From Membranipora membranacea (taxonomy: Eukaryota > Bryozoa > Gymnolaemata > Cheilostomatida > Membraniporidae): DNA of 64,000 nucleotides. Shown here piece by piece: positions 1 through 13,350 of the stretch; position 1 is the first letter of the stretch, and each line of letters starts with the position of its first letter. The notes under the pieces are model-generated. The model ran no database searches. It had not been told where the DNA came from and was given only the letters and a program-made list of their open reading frames with translations. The position numbers and the translations under genes are program-made. The DNA lies in assembly GCA_914767715.1 (NCBI GenBank), contig OU612066.1:29918283-29982282 (forward strand), read 5' to 3'.

Positions 1-411
1 ATTGTTAGCTTGGCCAGGGATATTTAGCATGTAATAACAATAATGTGTATAATGACGGACAATGGTTACGGTTGATCCCAGTTGCAGTATAACGATCCCT
101 TCCCAGATTATTGGTCGCTCGCTCTCACCAAATGTTGATGCGTGTCATTTCATCGTGTATGTCAATGACCACCAAGCTAGATAATAACACGGTTCGATCA
201 GGCGAGGGAGGTGGAATACATGATTTAATAATCTGTTGGGAACTGTGTTTGTTCACTGATTGGTCATAGGAGGTATTGTTGGTTGATTTGTACTCAGTGA
301 TGATGAGTACCTCAGCTAATGCATCATCTATCGTATGATGCGATATTTATCATGCAATGACATAAACATGTTAGAAATATGTATTGCTCAAAAATACACA
401 CCCCGCAATCA

Positions 412-457
412 GGAGTTGTCCCTTCTCATTCTGCCAATTATGAAAGGGGACAACTCC
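412..457. repeat. Short hairpin (inverted repeat)
   Basis: GGAGTTGTCCC and its complement GGGGACAACTCC face each other across a short loop, and the pairing extends to about 18 bp with small mismatches. It is probably a remnant of a foldback element. No function can be assigned. Confidence 0.6.
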
Positions 458-847
458 AGTCATAATTCTGCTTGTTTTATATGTACCAAGGGTAAAATCC
501 AGGTTGTGGTTAATGTTTATTCATGATCATAAATTTAGATCGAACAGCAAGTGTATCATCAGCTAACAATGGTAAACATGCTCAATGATTGCTGCAATAA
601 ATGCAATAAATATTACTGACGCAGGCATGGCAAATATTTTCCTTTGGGGATTGATTCATTGTTTCTCTGGCTGATGCTCAGAGAAGAGAAACATGGGTTG
701 GCACTAATAATCCTTCTCGCTCAACTAAAACATGTGCTTCATGTTAGAAATCTCAGCATCTTGGGCTACATTATACATGAATGGCTCAGAAGTTCGAAGC
801 TTTCTTTGGTTATATCAAATATTCTTAATACTAATTGCTGACATTGG

Positions 848-1236
848 TTTAAAGGGCAACCAAGGTTTCGCAGCAATGCATTAATGGGTGGGAAATAATG
901 TGCTAGGTAGCATCAGCTTTGTGCATTACGCGATGCAAAACTCAAAGTAGTTGCTGACTCTAAGCTGTGTAACACTTCAGTTTAGGGGAGGTTCCAAGAC
1001 TTTGCTGTAATAATTAAACAGCACAGGCTAAATAATAACAGGAACAGGAAACTGCTATGTGGTATTCTCTTTTAGCTGAGTTTGAGTGCCTGATGGAAGA
1101 AATGTTTCACAAGAATTCTGGCTGAATAATCATCCGAATTCTATTTTTTGTCTTTTTCCCCATGCAGAAGGTGCAATCTGCTATTAATCAATGGCCATCA
1201 ATGAGAAGTTGTTTGAAACCTTGGTTGCCCTTTAAA
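848..1236. mobile_element. MITE-like element with 22-bp perfect terminal inverted repeats
   Basis: The sequence TTTAAAGGGCAACCAAGG, extended by TTTC, at 848-869 returns as its exact reverse complement at 1215-1236. The 389-bp interval has no coding capacity. Both ends contain TTAA (inside TTTAAA), as expected for a non-autonomous element inserted at TTAA, but the target-site reading is inference. It lies in an intron or upstream of the ORP gene. Confidence 0.7.
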
Positions 1237-1834
1237 TGAAAAGGTTACATGATTCTAAGAGTGCACATAGCATTGGCCCGAAGCTACCTTTATGTCATGT
1301 TTAATTGGATTACGCATTCAGCAACATGACATACCCTATTGCATCACCCTGTCCTAAAAATAAATCCAATATTTGATTTCCATGTCACTGCATTTAGCTA
1401 CGCTACTAAATGAGAACTTGAGATACTAGCTCTCTCAGCCATCTGTAGATTATGATATTTCGCTCTGCATGATGGTATCTTACTAAATTAGTTCACCTTG
1501 CTTGGAGCTAAACACAATACCTAATATATACATGTGAAGAGATACAATCAGACCATTGCCACCCCTAGAGGTGCGACATTTCCATGAAATCAGATATGTG
1601 CTACTAACTCTTTCAGTTATGGACATAGCAGTAGGATCGCATCTTAAAATCATGTAGTTGTTTGAGTTAAGAATGGCGATAGCTTACTTGTTTCATACAT
1701 GTAGCAACAAATTCTTGAAAATCAGCTGTTGATAGATGTGTTGTTTGCCCTTTGTTTTTCTCAAACTAGTAGGCTCCTTTAGATTGCATAAGCAAGCCAT
1801 GAGCATTCATTACTGTAACCATTTTTGTTGACAG

Positions 1835-4800
1835 ATTTGAAAGATGCAAAGGGTACAGAGGGCGGAGTCACTGAGGAATGCTCAGAAGAGTCCGAGACTA
1901 CATCAGTCACAGACTCGGAAGATGAGAGAAACTCAAACGACTTCCTACACAAGGCTCCTAACGAGACGACGTATTACGAGAATGAACGCGATGTGCTGTC
2001 GAGTAAGGGGGGCCCTCTCCAAGAGGAATTTGCCGACGAGAACAAAAATATTATCTGGTGCCTAATGAAACAGGTATTATAACTATACAATCATATGATT
2101 AGGAGTCCGAACAAGACTCACGCTGAAGCAAGAAGTTAAATTCTTTTGCAAGAATGAGACTTGGTGTGTTTAGTACTGCAGTTGGAATCTAGCAAAATTT
2201 AATATGATAACTGCTGCACTGCAGGGAGCTGGCCGTTAATAAGATAGGAATTATAATCGCTCAAATTATTTACATGATGGAGAAAATATACTAGTTTCCT
2301 GTTGAATAACTCTGGTGGAAAAATACCAGGAATATGATGTTGAATTAAGACAAAATGTGATCTAATGGTGATGTTATCTGCCACGATCGTACTCTCAGTC
2401 ACGTAACGGTTGATGATCTATCTAAAGGTGTGTTCTGAACTTTGCCTGCAGAGTTTGTTGATCCAAATGTTAAAAAGTCTTCATGAATTTCTAATTACTA
2501 TTCTAATTTTCTTTATCTGAACATACGGAAATTATAACTAGCCGGTATAACTTTTCCGAGAGTGTTAAGGTAGATCATAGCTTTGTTATATTCACTTGCT
2601 ATATCATGTGTTGTCAGGTGCGTCCTGGGATGGATTTATCTAAAGTTACCTTACCTACATTCATTCTGGAGCCTAGGTCACTGCTGGAGAAGTTTGCTGA
2701 CTATTATTATCATTGCGATATTCTCTCAAGGTGATTTACCTAGTTATTATTTTTCTTATTCTCCCTTGTTGTATATGAATTCATGTACTGGTGAACTGTA
2801 AGAGACAAGTTTCATATCCAAGGCCACAACTCTGCTAGAACTTGCAAATGAATACAACAAGAGCACGACAAAGTAGATTAAATGCTTCAACTAGGATGGG
2901 TCGCTGGTAGTGGCATTCCATGATTATGAGTGTAACATATAGGCCTAATAACTAATCATAAGAGAAGATTTGTTATAACCACCCGAACTTAGTTTCAGAG
3001 GCAACATTGCGTTGGTCTCCACTTATGATTTTCACACTAAGCTGAATAATGTGTTTGATCAATCACTGTGATATTCACGCTTGGCTTATTCACAATTCAA
3101 TATTCTGCCCACTCAGAGCTGCTAAGTGTGATGAGGCGCTTACTCGGATGAAGGAGGTAATAAGGTGGTATGTCTCGGGATTTTATAAGACTCCTAAAGG
3201 TGTTAAGAAGCCATACAACCCCATACTGGGAGAGAAATTCAGGTGCTACTGGAAAAATGAGGAGACCAACAGCAGAACTTTCTACATCGCTGAACAGGTA
3301 TGCCTTGTGATAGAATTCTTACCCGGCCAGCCGGGGGGCCGTCAGACGAGGGGGGAAAGAGTCTGGGGGCAAATTCTATTAGATGACACATCTAATCCTG
3401 TGTTTGTGATGCCTTCGCTGGCTAGAGCAAGTTTGATCCAGATTGCCTGCATTCGCTTCTCCCGCTGCTCTTGCTTGTTAGTGGAGGGGGAGCAAACCCA
3501 AATGCAGGCAAACCGGATCAAATTTGATCTACTTGACTTCAAATGGTTATAACTAGAAACAGGACACAATAATGTATTTAACATCCAGCCAGCTATCAGC
3601 CTCAAAATCTGTCATGTAAAAATTTTTACTCATTTATAGTGCTTTCAACTCAATTTGGAGTCTTAATATTGACTTTCTCTTTCTCTCCTTCAACAGCTCT
3701 CTCATCATCCACCTGTGAGTGCATTCTATGTCACAAACAGACAAGATGGATTCAGTATTAACTGCGCTGTGCTGGCAAAGTCCAAGTTCTACGGTAACTC
3801 TGTATCAGCTGTCATGGACGGGGTGGGTAAGCTAACCTTCCTCAAACTGGGTGAAGAATATTCCATCACTATACCCTACGGCTACGCTAAGGGAATCATC
3901 ATTGGTTCATTGACCATGGAGCTCGGCGGTAAAGTGGCTATCGAGTGTGATAAAACTGGGTACAAAACAGAACTGGAATTCAAACTAAAGGTCAGTTAAA
4001 TATATCTGCTGCACCAAACAACAATTGTGTGATGAGTTTTCCATCCAGGGACTTGACAGGTTAGGACAGGTGGCTTGAACTCATCACTTGGAACTGAAAA
4101 TAGAATCACTGCCACTAAAGTAATGCTTCAATTAGTGCTGCTGGCTATTTCTGACACAATGGAGAGGTGGATTATGACACACAAGTAGATGTAGTAACTG
4201 TAAACATCTGATACCCTAGTTATTGTGCATGACATTATAACGTCAAGTTTGTGGAGCAACAACAAGTTATTAACCATGTACATCGTGATATTTGAGGGTC
4301 CAAATACATGACAGAGGAGTTCTAAAAATAAGACAAGCTGTTAATGAATTTCCCACCTCGTATAATCAGTAGGTCAGCCACCAAGGTTGTTAGACCATTA
4401 TATGCTGCCATTGGCCCCCACTCCTTGGGGATCACTCGTAAATGGCATCATTTTAAAATTCAGAGGTTTTGTTCCCTGTCAGCACGACAAAGTGTGATGC
4501 TTATAATATGCTGCATGTACGATTATGTAAGGTAATATGGTTATAGTGTACAGCTGTATGTATGGTTATGTACCATACATACAGAAAAAGTGTACTGTAC
4601 GTACAGTTATAGTTTACTGTGTGTACAGTTGTGTACTGTACATACCTTTAGTAGTTCTGTACATAATGGTTATATACTGACATACAGACAAAGTATAACG
4701 GGAACGGTTATGTACCGTATGTATTGTTATAGTTTACTGTATTTACCGTCATGTAACGTATGTAAAGTAATAGTGTACTGTATTGTAACTTATTGTTTGT

Positions 4801-7325
4801 ATTACAGCCTTTTATGGGAAGCAGTGACTCATCTAATAAAATCTCTGGTAAGATAAAACTTGGCAGTGAGACTCTTTTTACAATCGATGGTAGATGGGAT
4901 CAAGAAATCTTTCTTAAAGACAAGACGACTGGTGTAAGTATGTCTTCTCATAGCATCTACAGTAAACAATAATATTATCTCACTAGCATCATGTTTGGCT
5001 TTTTTTGGCAAGAAATTTTTGGGGCGATTACAATCATGAATCATAGCTTTTGGAGTTTTCCCCCCTTTGTACCCCGTATATCAAGAGTGGAGCTATTTCT
5101 TCAAATTTAGTCATTGCTGTCATAGTCTAGATCTGACAACTATAATACCTAGTGCCCTGATTTACTGATAAAATTCATCATTATAATCTACCCCCTCTTC
5201 CCCCAACCCATTCCCTCTGTGTCTCATTTTAGCCATCGAGGTTTCCTCGCCAAAAGCTTTGTGAAAGCTGCTGTATTTCTATTTCCCGTTTGGTTCAGTT
5301 GTCTCCTCTCTGTGTATTTGTAGAAACAGGAAAGTTTCTGGAAGATAGATAATGACACATTATCTAACAGACTGAAGAGGTATACTGTACCTATGGAGGC
5401 TCAGACAGAGTTTGAATCTGAAAGGTTGGATTTTAGATTGTACTGCACTTCTCAAACTCATAAATCGGTTTTACTAAAATCTCAACATTGTCTGTGTCCT
5501 CAGTATTACACAATGTTTTTGCTCAGTTCTGTATCAGTATCAACAAGCGAATTCCCACACTTAGTTTGAGAGGATTTGGTTGCCTGATAGAGTAATTTTA
5601 TTACAGAGTAATCTTATCTTAACTAATCCACTGTCAATCATCTGAACTTCATATCAGTAGTATAATAATTGTATTGGCAGCCACTCAGGCTCTTTTGACT
5701 TAACTTGTATGCTCCTATCACACTGGGTATGATAATTTCCCCATGAAATATGAGTACATTGCCTTGTGAGGTTGCTCAACAATTGCAGTTGCAGCAGCAT
5801 GAGCACATGACTGTCAAGTTCCGGTAAGTTGCACAGAAAATAAAATGAGCAATGTTTGATTATATAGACTGTGGCAGCATGTCGGTGAGGCTCTTAAGAA
5901 CAGTGATCAGGATAAGGCCACCCACGAGAAGTGGATATTAGAGGAGGCTCAGAGAACCTCAGCTAAGGAGAGAAAGCTTACTAACTCTGTATATAAACCT
6001 GAGCTATTCGAGGAGGATCAGTTTACTGGTGACTGGATATATAAATACTCTGAGTAAGTTATTTGTGTGCAGCACTCCAACCCAACCCCCAACATCCTGA
6101 AACTTAAATTTTATCATATGTCTTCAGTTTCAATTTATTTGGACAGAACATGGTCTAAGTATGTTTTTCAATCGGTATATTCACAGACAAGCCTAGTCAT
6201 TTTGTACACAAAAAAGCTGTAATATCAATAATAGATATAGCATTTACCTCTAGGAGCAATTAGAAATTGGCTTTAAAATTGCAAACTCAATCTTGAAATC
6301 TGGGTAAACTTCAAATCTCATAATAAAATGTGAAATCTTGTCTCCCTCAATCAAACATTCACATGTATATGAAGTTTTTCAACATGTCTTACTTATGTTT
6401 GTTTGCAGTTTGCGTCCCTGGGACCCAGTGAATGACATTAAGCAGTATGAACAAGAATTTAAGGTGCTCACACAGATGAAACATAATACTCCGTTAGTGA
6501 GGCAGATGAGTATAGTGAATGTTAACGGCAGCGAGACGACACCAGCTGTCAGCACTAGGAGTAAACCTCGATCTGTCAGGCAGCTGAGAGGAAGAAAGGC
6601 TAAACTCAGCGAATCTAGTACCCCTAGTCACATCTCTGATACTGAAAGTATGTAAACTACGGATGGCACCAAACACTTTGTGTTTGACCACATATATGCA
6701 CTGACTGCTATGGTTGACTGTTGTTAGGCTAGGGTCACAAATCTCAAATTCACTCCACTGAAACTCTTTACTGTTTATCTGAATGTTTTTTTCCCTACCT
6801 TTAGTAGCTAACTTTGATGTGTGAAATGTAAGAAGCTTGATCTCATTATACCAATGAAGATATTCAGTGAATCAAATTGATAAGGTGAAAAGTATAAACA
6901 AATTCCCATAAAATAGTGCTGTGTATATGGTATGTTACTTATCATTCTCGCGGTCATTGATGTGACGCTCGTTTAAAAAGTTTGTTGTCATTATTTAATT
7001 TTTTAATTTTGCAGCGCTACCAGCGGAAAAGTCAGCACCGTCTCCTCACTTACCTAAATCCGCAGATAATCACAGTCTAGTCTCTACAGTAGGGGATAAC
7101 TCCTCCTCAATCTCAACAGAGGGGTCTCACCTAAACACAGCAATACTACGCCAGCATCAACAAGATAACCAAGAACGGCTACGCAACCTTCAGTCTATCG
7201 TCGTAAACATGGCGGCCAATCAGCAGAGAGGAATATTTCTCCAGCCTCGTGATTGGCTCATTTTAGCCATAGTTTTATTCCTGCAAACATTCCTTCAATA
7301 TTTTTTGTTGAGTAAGTCGAACTAA
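1835..7325 (+). CDS. Oxysterol-binding-protein-related protein, ORP5/ORP8 type (5' part outside window)
   Basis: Exons: 1835-2073, 2618-2730, 3117-3297, 3697-3990, 4808-4933, 5324-5424, 5868-6053, 6409-6647 and 7015-7325. They join in one frame and give about 595 residues. An acidic linker is followed by an OSBP-related lipid-binding domain, with [20 protein letters not shown] and the fingerprint EQLSHHPP, which is split across the exon 3/4 junction. After RPWDP comes a low-complexity region, and the protein ends in a hydrophobic segment ([19 protein letters not shown]). ORP5/8 proteins sit in the ER by such a tail and exchange phosphatidylserine for PI4P at contacts with the plasma membrane. 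The domain order and tail place this protein in that subgroup rather than with OSBP. The PH domain is expected upstream of position 1. The first two bases of the 1835 exon complete a codon begun in an unseen exon, so the start codon is missing. No breaks were seen. Confidence 0.93.
3432..3522. repeat. Foldback element in an ORP intron
   Basis: TTTGATCCAGATTGCCTGCATT at 3432-3453 pairs, with few mismatches, with its inverted partner at 3501-3522. The end sequence (…TTGCCTGCATTC…) recurs at 52436-52530, which suggests a small dispersed family of non-autonomous elements. Confidence 0.6.
4540..4800. repeat. Degenerate tandem repeat in an ORP intron
   Basis: Motifs such as GTACTGTA, TGTACAGTTATAGT and TTTACTGT recur every 20-40 bases up to the acceptor at 4807. 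Copies are diverged, so no single period could be fixed by eye. Confidence 0.5.
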
Positions 7326-7334
7326 TGGGCTGGC

Positions 7335-7340
7335 AATAAA
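7335..7340 (+). terminator. Candidate polyadenylation signal of the ORP gene
   Basis: AATAAA occurs 9 bases after the ORP stop codon. It is the first canonical signal downstream. Use of such a close site would give a very short 3' UTR, so a later signal may be used instead. Confidence 0.4.
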
Positions 7341-8542
7341 GAGATTTGGATCGAGTTTATTTTCGTGGATATTTTGTGCCATGGCTTTCAACGAGAATGG
7401 CACCAATAATTTTATAAGATATTTTAGTCAGGGCACAGAGCTATAAATGATCTATGGTGCTGTTACGCTGACTATACTGGTTGTATACTAAGCGAAGAAT
7501 GGGAATTTTTAACCGTGCTAGGCTCACTACGGAAGCTGGTTGTACAAAGTTTTTGATGTTATTTATTGTTAATCATGAACATTTTATTTCTCCCAACTGC
7601 AAGTGTGTTTACGACAAACGTCTAGTTTCTCATGTTTTGAGAAAACTGTTTCACAAACGGTGCACCGAATGTTTTAAATTTTGTCATGACGTTTTGAAAA
7701 ACGTCATCGAAGTCACATGTTGCAATCGTTTCATTTTCTCTTGATATCTGCACACTCGGATTAGTCTCTCTTTTTTACATGGGTGGCACATAACAAAAAG
7801 TGTATCTTTGAAGCTGTTTAAGTCAACGTTTTTTGGTTCATTGTAGATTGTAGATCCATCAAACATGAAGTTACAGTTTTTCGATTTCATTTATGTTGTA
7901 CATTATAATATCAAGTTTCTATTGGCTTTCAGGAAGGCCTCTTGCAATAGTATTGGTGGTATTTTAGAACAAAATATTTATTTTATTACATATAGGAATT
8001 AATAAACTTTATTTTCGAGGTAACAACAATATTGCGTTATTTTGGAGGTAACAGTATTGCTCTATATGTGTATTTTGCAGCATGTGGCGTTAATGCGTCT
8101 CATTTAAATGATCAAAACAACCAAGTGAGCATGTATTCAGGTTGTTCATAGCTAGTACTTGAAAATTAAATTCTCAGAAATCGATATAAAATAAATCGGC
8201 TAAATAAAGTTCACTGTATAAAGAATATTTATATGTATGAGTTAAAGCTGCAATAGTGTATTTATAATAAATACAAAAATAACTCTTCAAATAGATCACA
8301 GAAGCTACCCTGATTTGAGTTATGGCTCCTTCTACATCGGGTGCAGAAAAAAATGAAACATTTACAAAAATATAACTGCTATGCTTACAAAAATAGGCCT
8401 ACTTTGATTGAAATCCCATCTAATGACCATTATTATCTAACCTACAACAAATCTATATCACATTGTTGGTGTGTTTGTGCTTTTATGCGTTTATGTGTTT
8501 GTGCGCATATGCGCTAATGTGTTTACGCGTTCTGTTGTGTGT
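7341..8542. other. Intergenic stretch between convergent genes
   Basis: This lies between the 3' ends of the ORP (+) and COUP-TF (-) genes and holds their 3' UTRs and several AATAAA/TTTATT candidates, for example TTTATT near 7979. A T/G-rich run rich in GTGTTTGTG-like motifs covers about 8463-8540. No additional gene was recognised. Confidence 0.5.
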
Positions 8543-11500
8543 TTATGCGCGTATAAAGCTATTATTTGTGGTGTCAGCGCTGACCGGCCAACAGAAGCTG
8601 CTGCCTCCGAGTAACATATCCCTGATGAGAGTCTCAATAGGCGTCTTACCAATAAGCTTAATAAAGAACAAGTTTTCCACAGCAGCTGGGTTTATGAGCT
8701 TCAGAGCTGGTATGCGTAGCAGTAGACGGCCTGCTCTGCCAGGCTGGTTACTGTACTGGATACGATCATACTCCTCCAGTGATGCGTGAGTCTTCTCCTG
8801 TAAGTTCTGTACTGTACCCGGGTCATGTAGTCCAGGTACGTCTGGAAAATATATGAGACAAAATTTATCTCATTCAATCATTTAAACATAAACAAGACTT
8901 GTCATCGCAAATGCCGGCAAGATGTTTATGAATTAACTCATTTTCCAGAGGAAATACCCAAAAACTGTACATTATGACAGTTCACATTGTCTCTAATATA
9001 TGAAATTGTTTATTAATGTAGTGAAGTCAGGGAGGGTGGGTATCTCACCCTCCTTGGTGTGTTTAGTAAGGTGTCTGATATTTAGTTGCCTCCCTTTGCT
9101 ACAGGGGATGACAACTCAGGGATCACGATGAATAACCTGCCTTAGTGAAAAAAACAACATTTATTCTTTGCCTACCTGGTGAGAAGAGACAGAGAGCTTT
9201 AACACTGCTGAATTCTGCTGGGTCTAATCTGATCACAGAGAATCTGTCCAACTGATCCTGAATCAGTTTACTCTGTGTGTATGATTGGTGGAATCTAAAG
9301 GCACAAGAGGATTGAATGAGTTTGAACACAGCTCTTACTCTTATTTTTACTAAGACCTTGTGACAAAGAACTTCATAATCTGTTTGTTCATACCATGATG
9401 GTCTGATTAGATCGAAGTGGATATATATCTGAGTTACTGTAGAACCTGACACCATGAGTTGCATTGTGGGTATATTACCCTATTTGACCTACCTGGCATC
9501 ACTTGATGATCCTGCAGGTGACTGAAAAGCTGACGAAAGTATAGATGAAACATAGACAGGTGGACAGCACTGCGCTGTATTCAGTATAAACAGGTCGCTC
9601 CACGATGACCTAAGAAGGCTGACCTGGTCTATCAGGGGTAACTCAGTGAAGAATGGTATGTTTCTCGCCCACTCGACAGCAGTAAAGAGTAACCTGGCCG
9701 CTAATTCACAAATGTTATCCAATGGTATGTTAGCACCAAGAGCTTGAGGTCCCTGTTATAAAGAGACAAAAACGGTGCTTGAACAGTCATACAAAATAAA
9801 AGGGCGTTCCAGTTGATTAGAAACTTTTTTGGTACAATGAGGACCCCTGAAATCAACCATGCCCCAAAAACAGGGATGGATGATAGGATGTGACCCTCAA
9901 ACCCCATCGCCATCTATTCAGCCTTGACATTCAAGCTAGTTGAAACAAACTGAAATCTTTATTGGGGTTGTCCTCTTAGCGTTCACGAGCAGTCAACTTT
10001 TGTTGGTGTCTCTCACTCACCTGCATATGACTGATTGGATAAGGCTCGGCTCTTAATAACACAGTCACAAAATTTGTCATGTAACAAGGATTAATTCTGC
10101 CATGCTCCATAGGAGGTATAGCTGAAGGAAGCTGATAGTATTCAGCTGCTGCTGCCTGGTTAACTCTGCCTCTCTGCACTGCTGTAAATAATCAACGGTT
10201 TGTAAGTTAGGATATACAAACAGATTCTCATGTCAAATATCCATCATCATGATGGTCTCTGATATATCAGTGACAAAATAAAGCCAGCGCATTGGTCAGT
10301 ATAATGTACAAAACAGCGGATCCATTTTGAAGATGGTACAAGACACATCAACAAGAACATTAGCCAAAAAAAAAATTTTCACTTTTAAACGCTCAGAATC
10401 AGCTGTCTTATTCGAATGTCTCTATCCAGCATGTAGACATGTTTCATTTAATGTGCCATGAATACTGTCTACTGTACTTGTCTCCTCCCTTTTTGATAGT
10501 TACCTTCTCTGCGCATCCCTGCTTTGAGACACTTCCGCAGTCTACAATACTGACATTGATTCCTATGCTGGGGATCCACTGAGCAATCTCTATTACCCCG
10601 ACACGTGTAAGTTATGTTCTTCCGCACTGATCTTTTGAAGAAACTTTTACAACCTGTTGAATGGAGGAAAAAGATTTGAATACTTTTTTATACTGGTATG
10701 GTCCAATAAATAACTGCAGCAAAATGTCATGGTAAGTTGTTCGGCTGCCGTTGATCATTGATCATTGATCATTGATCATTGATCTATGACATTCATGACG
10801 AAAGGCATCAGATAATAAATTCCAGGTGATGCCTGTCTCATATCTGTGTGAGATAGTTATGTCCTCTGATCATTAAATGTATGACTCAGCTTAAATAGTG
10901 ATAATATAATGAAAACAGATGAAAACTCATCTTTTTTCAGAGTGGTTTTCTGTCTTCTCAATAAAATGATGCACTATCTTAAGAAGTTAGAATAAGCCAG
11001 AAGCTAGAATAAAAAATTGATTTATCAGAGGAATCGGATTTCCCACCTTCACATGTCAGCTGTCCGTAGTGTTTCCCGCTGGATTTATCTCCACACACCA
11101 CACAAGGTAACAGTGCCTGTATAGTGCTGGATGTCGGTAAGGATGTCGTGTCTGATACAGAAGAGTCCTCGACGGACGTCACAGAGGAGGTGGAGCAACT
11201 CTCCTGTGACGTCAAAACTGTGTGCACCTGATAAAAGAATTATGGAAAGATATCATTAGGAGATGAAGAGAGCCATGAAGTTAAGTGATTTTCGTCACAA
11301 AACCATAAAACCTGTTGGCACTGATTTGATTAACTGTGACATTATGACATCACTGAAACTTTGTGACACATGTCGAATGCTGTCAACTACCAACAATGCG
11401 GCGCGCTTTTTCCAAAACACGAAATTGGACAGTATTTCTGCATTGTAGTGAATGAAATTTCCCTGCACTCTCATGCATAACATGCTCATTTTTGTGTAGG

Positions 11501-13136
11501 GCATTTATTGTGAATTCCGACAAACCTGCTCTCAACGTATCAGGCCTCATTAAGAACGTGTGTTTTGAATATCTATTTTTACTGCCTCAAGATTAAATAT
11601 TGTGGAGGAGATTGTCGTTTTCTGTTCTTTGAGGATGAAAAAAGTTGGTGGAAACGAAGGGGTGCCTATGTAAAAGCAAAGCCGAAAAAATCAGGTGTAA
11701 AGTGTGAAACAGATTGACAAGATAGATATTGTTGCTGGCAAAGGTTTCTTTGGCAAATGACTGAGAGAGCCTGATGGACTGATGACTGAGATGGATTGTT
11801 GCAGCTTGTCATGTCAAATAGGCGGAACTCATGGAATTCAATATTTTTCTTTGGATATTTTGTGGCTTTAGTGGGTATCCAGTTTTGTGTGACACATAGA
11901 TGTTCACTGCCTGTGAAGCTATCAAAGCATCTAAATATGAACATTTAACACAGCATTTCATAACAGATGTAACCAATTTGTACCAGAGTGACCTCATTCA
12001 ATCAATGAACTCTGAATCTGATATTGGAAAAATATAATGGTGACATTGCGAAGATCCAATTTGATATCAGCCAACCAGTAGACTAGCTGGTTTCAAAAGT
12101 GGCAATCTTCGCTTAGTTTATGTTTCTGGTAAGGTAAGGTGAGTTGAGGTGAGGTGCTCACACTGCCCAATAGGATGAATTTTACCATGACAAGTCTCAG
12201 ATTAAAATTTGGACCTTGCTCCTGTCCCAAATCATCATTCAGAAAATAGAACAAAGCTGTCTGCTGCAAGAAATGTTTGCTGCACTAATGTGTAACTATA
12301 GTTCTGTGGTATTCTGTGACACACATTAGTATATTTTTATACTTTCTACCAGCTATGTAATGTAAGGTAAAACGTAAAACAACAGCTGATACTGCTGATG
12401 ACGACTAAGCAAAGACTAGTAAGTTTTGGCAGTTAAATCGTGAGCACAATCCCAGATCCATCATCATGATCGAGCTAATGTGTATACAAATGAAGTGAGG
12501 GTATCACTTCCTGATACGTATTCGATAGAAAATCAACCTGTGAGCTGTTTAATCAAAAAAAAGTTTTCTCCGCAGGAATTCCCAAAAGTGTTGAGAAAAA
12601 TGATACATTGTTAAACCAAACTCGTCATTTTAATGAATGATGATGAGTTGCAAGATGGGAAGAGGAGAGCCAATTGAATGTGGGTACAACCACAACTCTT
12701 TTAAACTGCACAGTGTTGGTATTGCCGGCTAAATATGAAAAGCAAACTGAAGATATATTCTCACCTTGGCTTCATGATTCTGATTTAGGTCATACAGTGT
12801 AAGTGTTTGATCTCCGTCTTGTATTAAAGACACTTTCACCCTGCCTATATCCGCCCCTAATTCATCCCCTGTTATATCCGCGTTATCACACTCCTGTTTC
12901 ATTATCCGTCTGTTTGCTGACTGGCTGAGGTCATAGCTCTGATCCGGCGGCAGCTCATACATCGATTTGTCGATATCCGAGTTATTGTTAGCGATGATGA
13001 CTTGAGCGTGATTAGCCCAGATATGGTGGGTTGGGGGTGATTTGGGGTGGTGGTGGTTGTCATTGTGGAGCATCGACGGCATAGCCCAATGTGTATCATC
13101 CTGCGATCCAGAAGCTCCGGTGCTTGTTGAAGACAT
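8543..13136 (-). CDS. COUP-TF-like nuclear receptor (NR2F type)
   Basis: Coding exons in transcript order: 13136-12765, 11227-11047, 10653-10504, 10181-10021, 9752-9493, 9294-9176 and 8841-8543. They give 513 residues and phase closes at every junction. A disordered N-terminus of about 160 residues precedes a two-zinc-finger DNA-binding domain (about 166-231) with [15 protein letters not shown], the P-box [10 protein letters not shown], and [13 protein letters not shown] ligand-binding domain (about 300-505) carries [20 protein letters not shown] and ends in the activation helix region [17 protein letters not shown]. These segments match COUP-TF closely and separate it from RXR, HNF4 and TR2/4. 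COUP-TFs bind direct repeats of AGGTCA and mostly repress. ATG 13136 was chosen because it is the first in-frame ATG; an acceptor-like TTTGTAG directly precedes it, implying a 5' UTR exon. The ligand-binding domain is more diverged than in bilaterian COUP-TFs known to me. Confidence 0.94.
10751..10784. repeat. Heptamer microsatellite
   Basis: TGATCAT is repeated about four and a half times in an intron of the COUP-TF-like gene, just upstream of its second zinc-finger exon in transcript order. Confidence 0.8.
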
Positions 13137-13283
13137 CTACAAAGCAAGATGAAAATGTTGTGAGCTGTCCTGAAAAAACCGAGTTTTATTCTCTGCGCTA
13201 TTTTCACAGCTGAGTTAAGCCCTTATCATTGTCAGAAAATGATTGTCCAGGTAATTGGTTGGAGCCAGAAGCAAACCACTCAC

Positions 13284-13350
13284 CTGAATTCGCTATTGTG
13301 ATCCCCATTGCTATACACTTATGATGTATAGCTAAATCCAGGTCAGCCAT
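13284..13350 (-). other. Candidate 5' UTR exon of the COUP-TF-like gene
   Basis: On the minus strand a good donor (TTCAG then GTGAGT) sits at 13284, and an acceptor lies directly before the start codon at 13136. A noncoding leader exon ending at 13284 would connect the two. Its upstream limit is not visible; the end given is nominal. Confidence 0.35.

Larger units (their letters stand above)
1..1834. other. Intron or upstream sequence, no exon recognised
   Basis: No exon of the downstream ORP gene could be recognised here, although the family normally has a PH domain upstream of the first exon seen. The stretch is probably the long intron before the 1835 exon. It holds a small hairpin at 412-457 and a short element with terminal inverted repeats at 848-1236. 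Short open frames at 335-526 and 644-841 show no family signature. Confidence 0.6.

Noticed and set aside
12902-13207. 101-codon minus-strand frame
   Set aside because: It is another frame of the N-terminal exon of the COUP-TF-like gene, which uses the frame of ATG 13136.
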